A DNA stretch of 64,000 nt from Siniperca chuatsi (Eukaryota > Chordata > Actinopteri > Centrarchiformes > Sinipercidae), in contig NC_058052.1 of assembly GCF_020085105.1 (NCBI RefSeq), positions 5,689,733-5,753,732 on the forward strand, in the 5' to 3' direction. This document shows, piece after piece, positions 50,304 to 64,000 of this stretch. Both the position numbers and the translations under genes were made by a program. Below the pieces are notes generated by a model. The model searched no databases and had not been told where the DNA came from. It worked only from the letters and a program-made list of their open reading frames with translations. Each line of letters starts with the position of its first letter. Position 1 is the first letter of the stretch.

Positions 50304-52673
50304 AAATCTCTGCTGTAGTAAAATACACATTAGTTTATCATCACTGTGATTGTGTGTGTCTTTTGTTTGTGTTAGTGCTCAGGTGAAGGTGTTTGTGACC
50401 GGGCTGTTCAGCTTAAACCAGGACATTCCTGCCTTCAAGGAGCACCTTAGAGACTTCCTTGTCCAGATAAAGGTGAGGTTACTGTTGGTGTCAGGATTTT
50501 TTGTTGTTGATTTTCAGCCATTGTTTGGCATAAATACAAGTAGCTCCTCTTTGGGGTGAATTAAGACAAAAATCAATGGTTATACAAAGTGTTAATTTAA
50601 TGTGATGTATTTGAATTGTCTATCCATGTGTATTTGTTTGCTTATAAAGCTGTGAACTAAACTGAACAAAGCCCTGCATAGCTTTGCTTTGCTGTTTGTT
50701 GTGTGTGCTGCGCGGGCTTTGTCTCTTCACACAGAGGTTATCAGGGACTACATAGTTAGCTGCTTAGCTGTTGTTTCCAGAAATAACATTTTCCTGCATG
50801 GCCAGGTTGTGCCAAGTATATGGGAGGTTTGTGCCTGCTGTGCCAGCTTATTGTTATTGTACAACTGTGTATGATAGTGACAAAGTGATGTGTAAAAGCT
50901 GGAGTGTGGAACTTTTTTCTCTCCCTTCTGGCAATGAGTAATTATACAAACACTGTCGACGCGTGCTTCTGATGTATGCCTACAGTGAGCTCGCCCCACG
51001 CTCGTTACAAAAATACAGAGAAATTTCCAAGAGCAGTAACGTGACATCTGTGTCTGCTCTCAGTCCCTTCTCTCAGCACTCTCCAACAAGGAAAAGCTAA
51101 AGCTACACCAATGGCTATCCGTGTTTGTCCTCGCCATCAATCGCTTTCTTTTTTGACAGTAATCTTTCCTGTGAACACAGAGTTTCTTTTTTCAGAAACT
51201 TTTCATGGATGCTTCTTAGGTTTTCTTAGGAAGAGAGAGTTGCGTCATCTCTTGGCTCATGGCGTTATTGGCATGACTGCATACAATACAACATTGCAAA
51301 AGCATATTAACACAAACTATACAATCATAATAAACAATTCTCAATAATAGTGCTGACTGATAAATTGTATTTTAATCTTCAGCGCAATATGAACATGCGC
51401 AATAAACACGATGAATAAGAAAAACTTTTAATTTAGGGATGGGTACCGAAACCCAGCATTAAACGGGCCCCAGGGCTAAAGACCGTAGTATTTATCACGC
51501 TGCAGCCTCGGCCCTGCTCACACACACACACAGCAGCTAGCAGTGCTCGTTACTCAAAGTGTAATAAAACCTTAGCGAGTAAAAAAGCCAATACGCCTGT
51601 TCAACAAGCATAAACATGTAGAAAGCGATATTTTAATCTGCTCTGTCCGCACTCTCTCGTATGTTTTACACAAGCACCGTGCGCTAGCTCGGCTAATAGC
51701 GGATTGTTACAAACAAGCTAAAACTAAGTATGTATACAGTCTAACTGTTTAGCTTAGTTTGTCACGTATCTTAAAATTTGGCAAATTCTTGTAAACTTAC
51801 TGCTGGCTGAGGCAAACCAGCCCCTCCTCCCTCTACCAGCGGTAACTTACCTGCAGTGAAATCACAGCAGCAGCAGAGGGAGGAGGACAGAGGACAGGAG
51901 GAAGGACTGACACTGACTAATGTCTGAGTTCTTCATTCTTTCTAAACTGCACTCAGTTTAGATGTACATGTTTTGGTGTATATGACTTATTTTATTAACA
52001 TATCAACAATTTTGCTAATTAGTTAATTCCTAGTCATTTATTGAGCAGAAATGCTAAACATATACTGTTTTACTGTTTGCTTCAAATCATTGCAAATTAA
52101 ATAGATTTGTGTTTTGGAATTGAAATATGGAAATTGCAATATGGCCAAGTGCTAGATCCAAATCGCTGGAGCTGCAATGTTTTGATAAAGGTAAAATGTG
52201 TCACAACATAAATACTACAGATGCCCCGGCCTACAAATCATATTCTCCCGGCGTAAGGGAACCCCAGCAAAAATCACATCATCATCATTTTTATATTTTT
52301 TTCAGCGAAAATTAAATGGAAAAATTACCATTCCCACTAAAATCGTGACTCATGTTTTTTTTGTTTGTTTTGTTTTGGGGTTTTTTTGCACATCGTTCAG
52401 CCCTTATCCTGCTGCAGGATAAGTGGATATAGGTAATGGATGGATGGAGATGTAGTCCGGATTTTTAAGACAGAGTAAACCCTGCAGCTGACCGCAGTGT
52501 TTCCTTGTTCTCTTCTGCTGTTCCAGGAGTTTGCAGGCGAGGACACCTCAGACCTGTTCCTGGAGGAGAGGGAGGCGTCACTTCGTCAGGCCCAGGAGGA
52601 GAAACACAAGATCCAGATGTCAGTCCCGGGCATCCTCAACCCTCACGAGATCCCTGAGGAGATGTGTGACTGA
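26798..52673 (+). CDS. xpo1: Exportin-1 (CRM1), complete, 24 coding exons, 1071 residues
   Basis: Coding exons: 26798-26923, 27305-27406, 31584-31656, 33270-33331, 35453-35497, 38852-39033, 40580-40628, 40741-40860, 40955-41083, 41178-41336, 41516-41713, 42383-42521, 43505-43686, 43904-44060, 44215-44378, 44549-44683, 44814-44997, 47389-47495, 47800-47994, 49309-49477, 49838-49972, 50089-50248, 50376-50472, 52527-52673. All are GT-AG with matching phases and total 3216 nt, which is human XPO1's length. The product is the RanGTP-dependent export receptor for leucine-rich NES cargo, shuttling through nuclear pores. Seen: start [19 protein letters not shown], an importin-beta N-terminal (CRIME) region near 46-112, and HEAT repeats throughout. 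The HEAT9 loop lies in [18 protein letters not shown], and the C-terminal EEMCD is conserved. NES-groove residues keep human numbering: C528 (43919-43921), K534, K537, K568 and E571 (44048-44050). Fish often have two copies (a and b); I cannot say which this is. Confidence 0.99.
28780..28895. repeat. Repeat fragment rich in CTTAAAAAGTCTTAAA
   Basis: The text 'ttctgcgggtccttaaaaag' followed by tcttaaagtctaaaatccaa and several TCTTAAAA words resembles a widespread vertebrate/fish interspersed repeat that begins 'ggtttctgc.ggt'. It lies in the 4.2-kb xpo1 intron 27407-31583, with no clear ends. Confidence 0.4.
30222..31170. mobile_element. hAT-like non-autonomous element with TAGGGTTGGG ends
   Basis: The left end TAGGGTTGGGTATCGA and the right end, reverse complemented TAGGGTTGGGCATCGA, match at 15 of 16 positions. 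Ends of this type are common on hAT-like MITEs in fish. About 950 bases lie between them, with no coding frame and a central perfect palindrome. No convincing 8-bp target duplication is visible (ACATGGTC on the left, CATAGTGT on the right). It is intronic in xpo1. Confidence 0.65.
30741..30783. repeat. Perfect 21-bp-arm palindrome with 1-base spacer
   Basis: The left arm is TGATACAGCAGAAGTTGAAC plus C, then a single A, then the exact reverse complement of the arm. The whole is 43 bases with no mismatch. It sits in the middle of the hAT-like element at 30222-31170. In RNA it would form a stable hairpin, but the loop is too tight and the stem too short for an ordinary pre-miRNA. Confidence 0.9.
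32147..32183. repeat. Poly-T tract of about 37 bases
   Basis: An uninterrupted T run in the xpo1 intron between the coding exons ending at 31656 and starting at 33270. It could be the A tail of a minus-strand retroposon, but no recognisable body flanks it. Confidence 0.8.
35716..35750. repeat. Perfect 16-bp-arm inverted repeat with 3-base loop
   Basis: The left arm AATATTACATGTGAAA is followed by AAC and then its exact reverse complement. It lies in the xpo1 intron 35498-38851. No longer element with matching ends was found around it. Confidence 0.85.
37500..37572 (-). repeat. LINE/SINE-type 3' tail, reverse orientation
   Basis: The text 'agaatcagaatcagctttat' followed by tgccaagttggtttacacatacaaggaattt is the reverse complement of a very common fish retroelement end (AATTCCTTGTATGTGTAAAC then ...CAATAAAGCTGATTCTGATTC). 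Only the tail is present. Confidence 0.65.
38068..38240. repeat. Common fish repeat (CATAGACTGTATAAAGTATAGACG family)
   Basis: The words 'catagactgtataaagtata', gacgtagtctccatgacg, ataggtttctgaagagcc and gccatcttggctgtgcctga follow in the order of an interspersed repeat I recall from several teleost genomes. Here it lies inside the inverted-repeat segment 37300-38355. Confidence 0.55.
42795..42995 (+). repeat. Common fish repeat (GGCTGCACGGTGGCTCAGTGG family)
   Basis: The text 'gctgcacggtggctcagtgg' then ttagcact, followed by cctttctgtgtggagtttgc, atgttctccccgtgtctgcg and cccacagtccaaagacatgc, matches a widespread vertebrate/teleost interspersed element. Its tRNA-like start (GGTGGCTCAGTGGTTAGCAC) suggests a polymerase III-derived head. 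It lies in the xpo1 intron 42522-43504. Confidence 0.65.
45100..46930. repeat. Mosaic of MITE-like fragments in an xpo1 intron
   Basis: The intron 44998-47388 has several familiar fish-repeat phrases: 'gcgattaacgatttaattg' at about 45157, 'tagggatgggtgatatgga' at about 46194, and 'tagggatgcccagatcgcg' at about 46412 followed by 'atatcggccggtacgcagcc' and 'gataccgatcg'. The last resembles repeats in which CGATATCGG words are frequent. I could not pair ends with confidence. Confidence 0.4.
48655..48760 (-). repeat. GGCAATTGCCCCAGGGGCCC-family repeat, reverse orientation
   Basis: Reverse complemented, the segment reads ggctggattaccaaatgggc, aaagcaggcaactgccccgg, ggtcc. This is a relative of the copy at 11938-12160. 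It lies in the xpo1 intron 47995-49308, near a 12-base G run at 48847-48858. Confidence 0.45.
51432..51560 (+). repeat. TAGGGATGGGTACCGAAACC-type repeat end
   Basis: The phrase 'tagggatgggtaccgaaacc' is a frequent start of hAT-like MITEs in fish. No matching inverted end was found before the last xpo1 coding exon at 52527. The rest of this 2-kb intron (50473-52526) shows no exon. Confidence 0.4.
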
Positions 52674-53084
52674 GCACCAGCTCAACCAAACTGTACAGTA
52701 CTCCAAACAAAAAAAAACAAACAAATAAACCCTAACCACAGCAACCACAACAAAACCCAAGAGAGGCACTTGAGTGTGGCGGGAGGCCGCTCACCCTCTG
52801 CAGAGCGGGCCGTCCCATTGGATGTTTGTTGACCAAAACAATGCCAACAAAATGTAAATGATTACCGCGTCACCCTGTGGCCCTTTTTACATAATCTGCG
52901 TTTTCTATGGAGACTTTTTGTGTAATATCTTTCCAGAACTGTTCATCTAAGCTTATGTTTTGTTGGTCTCTGGCGCATCCCAAGACCTGCATGATGAAGT
53001 TGTAATGATTAGGACACCTTAACCATCTTGTTTATGTTCTGTTCCCTCCACCCCCATGTTCTTTTTCCCAGTTCTTCCCTTTCC

Positions 53085-53169
<85 letters not shown>

Positions 53170-53890
53170 GTCTGAGCAGGGTTTTTATGAAAAACGGCAT
53201 ATCTTTCAAGTCGGCATAGAGGCGTCTAGACCTGTGGTGTGACAGACAGCAAGTGTTCTTTAGGGGCGCACACACCACTTGTTTGATGCCCCATGACATT
53301 GTGGGAGAATGTGAATCTAACGGATAATGAATGAAGGTCGAAAGATGCTGCTTCACTTATCAGCATCTGTTGCTCATGAATTATGCTTCACCTAAAAAAA
53401 ACAAACAAAAAAAAAACATGTTGCCAGCAGGAGGTTTTTTTAGGGAAAGCAAAACCGAATATGTGCATATCATCCCAATTGTATAGCATCTTTAATACCA
53501 TGGGAACATTTTTTTTTCCTTTTATTCTATTGTTTCTTTTTGTTGTGGGTGTGTGCGCGTGTGTGCTGTCGCCTAGTCGACATCAGCGTTTTGTTTTCCT
53601 CTAAGAGGATTGTTGCTCACTTGTGAGCCTTCATTAATGGGATGTTTTAAGGAAGTGGCGGAGGTATTTATGGGTTCTTAGTTGGTTGCATCTTTATAAC
53701 AACTCCTGTTTAACTCAGATGGCTTTGAAGATTTTGAATTGTACTAATTTAGATTGTTTACCATGCAGTAGTGCTTCAAGACACTACCTTTAGAGCAAAA
53801 TGAAAAATAAAACTGGGTTTACATTTAATTGAGTATTTTTCATTTGTACCTGTTTGAGTTCTGTCCAAATAAAGGCTTTTTGTCCAGAGA
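52674..53890 (+). other. xpo1: xpo1 3' UTR with polyadenylation signals
   Basis: The last coding exon runs without a splice donor into an A-rich 3' UTR. AATAAA occurs at 53806-53811 and again at 53868-53873. The second, followed by a T-rich and GT-containing stretch, is the likelier distal signal. The UTR contains the long AT repeat at 53086-53159. Confidence 0.65.
53086..53170. repeat. (AT)n microsatellite of about 74 bases followed by (AC)n
   Basis: An uninterrupted run of AT dinucleotides at 53086-53159, then ACACACACAC. It lies in the xpo1 3' UTR. Such a tract is self-complementary and likely length-polymorphic. Assembly length here should be treated with caution. Confidence 0.95.
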
Positions 53891-54083
53891 GCAAATTAAT
53901 TGCCAACGAGTTTAATTAGGAAAAGAATGTATAAATCCAAATAAGTACCCAATCTCTTATGGCAAATTTCCCTTCTCAAGGTGTTTCATTTGTTGTGAAC
54001 TTTTTGAACTGATTAAAGTTGAGAATTTTATAACCCTGCCTTTGCTCAGATTTCCTCATTTCACAACAGAGAGCCCTTTTTAC

Positions 54084-54095
54084 AGGAATTGATGG
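54084..54095. repeat. SINE target-site duplication, left copy
   Basis: AGGAATTGATGG, identical to 54302-54313 on the other side of the SINE. Confidence 0.85.
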
Positions 54096-54301
54096 GTTTG
54101 GGCTTTTTTGTTTAGATTACTTTTTGGGCTTTTTGGTTTTATTTGACAGGAACAGCTAAAGAGAGACAGGCAATGTGGGAGAGCGAGAGAGGGGATGACA
54201 TCAAAGGGCTGTGGGTTGGATTTGAATCCGGGCCGCTGCGGTAAGGACTCAGCCTTGTACATGGGGAGCGCGCTCTACCTGGTGAGGTACCGGGGCACCC
54301 G
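54096..54301 (-). mobile_element. tRNA-derived SINE with perfect 12-bp target duplications
   Basis: On the minus strand the element starts GGTGCCCCGGTACCTCACC, then AGGTAGAGCGCGCTCC. It continues to CCGGATTCAAATCC, which resembles a polymerase III B box (GGTTCGAATCC). It ends in an AT-rich tail (AAATAAAACCAAAAAGCCC). The 12-mer AGGAATTGATGG occurs exactly at 54084-54095 and 54302-54313, flanking it as a target-site duplication. A SINE of this structure is common in teleosts. Confidence 0.85.
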
Positions 54302-54313
54302 AGGAATTGATGG
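54302..54313. repeat. SINE target-site duplication, right copy
   Basis: AGGAATTGATGG, identical to 54084-54095. The match has no mismatches, which suggests a fairly recent insertion. Confidence 0.85.
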
Positions 54314-55420
54314 TTTTTATACCAACAAAAAATGTTAAAAGTCCCCCACCAAAATAAATCATTTATTGAAAAAAAAAAAAAAAGAAAAGGTTTTGCTTAT
54401 TGTTACTTTGCTGTGATGTTAATGATCAAACTTTTTTTGTGTGGAAAATGCATATCAGCCGGCTATATAATTTTACATCAGTAAAATTATTAGTACATTT
54501 CAGTGGAGGTTTTAAATGTAGTATATGCATGGAATATTAGTTCTTACCATACTGTCATTAAAAATCAGAAAACGTTACCAATCTTCTGTACAGCCCTATA
54601 CTGTTTAAAATTCTTCTTAGTGTATGCGTACTTAAAACAATAGCTCTGATCTGCTGGTCAGTAATTGCTAAATGTAGCAGTGCCTCATCCCAAGCATAAA
54701 ATATAACTTAATCAAACCATGTAAACTAACCACGGTCAGTTTCTCTGATGTAGTGTCATCTCTCTAGGTATTGACTGGGAGATGTATCTCCTGCGCTCAA
54801 ACCCACTTCTCAAATAAACACATTGACATAAATCCTAAAAGCAAAGGTAGATGATGGATATCATCTGTCATACGCACTGTGGCATCTGGCCATTTCCGCT
54901 CAGACATCTTTGGCCAAGGTTGGTGCTGTGTAAACGGACCCTGCCACTAATCCCTGTTAACATACTGGTATTACATTAAAGGTTATGATGACGCCCTGCC
55001 GCTGAAAGTTGAAACACTCAGCCTGTCAGCTCTGATGCAACCAGAGAGGAAGCTGTTGGGACTCATGCTGGCAGACACTCACTATGAGACTAATTCTGCG
55101 TTGAATAGTTAACTTTACTGTACTTTGGTTAATTTTGTTGGGGGTCCAGTATGTCAGCAAACTGTGTTTTAGTCAGAACCTGGACCTGGAGTGCCCACTT
55201 GTTACGGCTGCAGATCCTTATTTCTAATGTCCCAACACCCCTGTAAAGGAAGGCTTTTGCTGATATTAGTCATACAATTTTATTTTTGCATGGTTTGTAG
55301 CCTTTGGTGGAGTCAGCATATCTTTCCTCTGGTGCATTACTAGTTCATATGTTTGCTTTGACGCCTTCATATCAGACCATCTCTCTGGGACCATAATTCA
55401 GTCCGGCTGTAACTGAACGC

Positions 55421-55454
<34 letters not shown>

Positions 55455-56056
55455 GACCCAGATCCAGAGATCCTCAGCCATTCACGGCATCTGCTGTCGA
55501 GGAGAAGAGGGAACAGCTGGGGTAACCCCCCCACCCCCCAAAAAAAAGCCAGCTCTACGCCCTCTTATGCCCTGCTCTGTGCCTACGCTGGGCAGGCAGG
55601 GTTATTAATACCCCTGTGAGAAAGTTGGACAGGAAGAGCCAGGTTAGCACACCCACTGGTCTGTGCCTCTCAAACAGAGAAGGTGGCTGACCCTGTACCC
55701 AGGGGCACATACCAGCGCTCTGCCCAGGGCTTTCATACTGTTTCTACAATATGAACAGACTTCTTTTAGCCTTTCGGGCAAGAAAAAAAAAAAAAAAAGC
55801 CCTCTAAGGACTGAAAACTGTGAAAAGAGTAGAATCAGTATAATATCATTTAACAATTAAGTGGAGAAAATGATTTGTTGATAACACCTGGCAGTAAGCT
55901 GGAGCAGAGGTGGCAGGTTGCAATCAAACTGGGGCAAAGTTGATAGTTGTTGAGAGCCCAGTTAATTCCCCCAAGGTAATACACTGCCACCCAGTGGACA
56001 GTAAGCAGAGAAACTTGTCAAATAAGGGTCTAAGAGGAGTTAAGTGTCATTCATGT

Positions 56057-56062
56057 TTTATT
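56057..56062 (-). terminator. sanbr: Candidate sanbr polyadenylation signal
   Basis: TTTATT on the plus strand reads AATAAA on the minus strand, about 320 bases past the stop of the possible last exon. It is a single hexamer and depends on that exon model being right. Confidence 0.35.
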
Positions 56063-56383
56063 GGTCCCAGTGTTGTACAGTACTGTCTCATTCCAATACA
56101 GATAGGAATGACTAGAACTATATGTCTACCAGAACTGGGGGAAACATTTGTCTCACCCAGATGGCTGAGCTTCACCACAGAAGAAAACAAATGATAATAC
56201 AGAGTTAATTTAATGTACTGATGTACTGTGATTGAAGCAGTAAACTTTTCATTCCCTATCTGACCTTTAGCATAACATATTTCTCTCTGAAACTAGTTTT
56301 TTTTAATGCGGTAAGTGTGAAGTTTACTGGATCCCAATAATTCAGATCCTCAGGTAAGATGACGGTCGGAAAAGAATAAACTA

Positions 56384-56648
56384 TTAACATTTCTCATGTT
56401 GTCCTCTGTAGGAATTCCCAACTTGTCTAGCTCTAAAGACACACTGAGAGGATCCAGATCCAGAGTTCTCCTTGTTTTTCAAGGACTGAGCGCAGCTGCA
56501 CAAATAAATAGCTAGCTGAGTGACAGAGGATGCAGTTGATGGTGATTCATACATAGTCACCTGAGTTAAGCAACGAGGGAGAGAACAGGACTGACGAGGG
56601 GTGAGGGTGAGGAGAGAGTCCACAGCTGGGTTATAAGTGGTGGCCATG
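56384..56648 (-). CDS. sanbr: Possible terminal coding exon of sanbr
   Basis: The exon ending at 56970 leaves two bases (AG) of a codon. An acceptor (CTCTAG) at 56649-56650 would join C and continue MATTYNPAVDSLLTLTPRQS in frame for about 88 codons to TAA. The phase fits, and an AATAAA on this strand (tttatt at 56057-56062) follows at a sensible distance. I do not recognise the residues and composition is weakly coding, so the true last exon may be elsewhere. A possible internal donor (CAG|GTGACT) also exists. Confidence 0.35.
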
Positions 56649-56919
56649 CTAGAGGGGCTGCCAGCAGGAAGTTATTTTGTTGTACTGAGCCCTCACAGAA
56701 GGCTCTCGCCTCTTCCTCTTAGTTCTCTTGACTCTTCATAAGCTCTTCATCAGTTTTCATGCTCATCTCTTAAACGGTGGCCTTTTCCCCATCGAGTCCT
56801 TTATGTTGTTCGGATTTGAGCGTAGCGTATTTTCGATCTACAGAGCCAGAGAAAGAAGAAAATGGTCAATTATTGAATGGGACATGATGAGGTGTGTGTG
56901 TGTGAGCGTGTATTACTCA

Positions 56920-56959
<40 letters not shown>

Positions 56960-56969
56960 CAAAGAGCAC

Positions 56970-64000
<7,031 letters not shown>

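Larger units (their letters stand above)
53891..56056. other. Intergenic between convergent xpo1 and sanbr
   Basis: No gene is supported. It holds the SINE at 54096-54301, an A run near 54370, and a (CT)n run at about 55424-55450. It also holds a stretch at 55463-55520 that looks exon-like by chance, with an acceptor-like pyrimidine tract before it. Confidence 0.45.

Noticed and set aside
53009..53356. Open frame of 115 codons with poly-(Tyr-Ile)
   Set aside because: It is only the AT microsatellite read in frame, on the strand opposite the xpo1 3' UTR.
55463..55520. Exon-like stretch after a (CT)n tract
   Set aside because: The CT repeat imitates a pyrimidine tract. The short peptide has no resemblance and no partner exon.

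Overview
The window is nuclear DNA from a ray-finned (teleost) fish. It has vertebrate-style split genes with GT-AG introns, encoded proteins close to their human orthologues, and interspersed-repeat tails and dinucleotide runs typical of teleosts. I could not determine the species. All calls come from reading the sequence and from remembered family knowledge; no database was searched.

Layout. (1) About 0.9-10.5 kb, minus strand: a complete six-exon rnf122-like gene for a small membrane RING-H2 ubiquitin ligase of 156 residues. Its 5.9-kb first intron holds a 2-kb element bounded by long inverted repeats. (2) 10.5-15.6 kb: intergenic, with a TTAA-flanked piggyBac-type MITE. (3) 15.6-16.9 kb, minus strand: a compact five-exon gene that I assembled and do not recognise. 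It encodes 234 residues with two degenerate RRM folds. (4) 17-24.6 kb: intergenic, with only short repeat fragments. (5) 24.7-53.9 kb, plus strand: the complete xpo1 (exportin 1/CRM1) gene. It has a promoter with CCAAT boxes, a probable non-coding first exon and 24 coding exons that sum to exactly 1071 codons, plus a 3' UTR containing a long AT repeat. Its introns hold most of the mobile-element remnants. (6) 53.9-56 kb: intergenic, with a tRNA-like SINE flanked by perfect 12-bp duplications. (7) 56-64 kb, minus strand: the 3' two thirds of sanbr (KIAA1841). It runs off the right edge at the start of the BTB domain and converges on xpo1.

The genes do not form a pathway. xpo1 drives nuclear export, rnf122 encodes a membrane ubiquitin ligase, and sanbr encodes a BTB-domain regulator known in mammals from antibody class switching. 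The xpo1/sanbr pair keeps the convergent orientation these genes have in human 2p15, but usp34, ahsa2 and c2orf74 are absent from between them. The most novel items are the two-RRM gene, the 2-kb inverted-repeat element, a perfect 21-bp-arm palindrome inside a hAT-like element, and two GRHL-consensus palindromes spaced 10 bp apart in the xpo1 promoter.
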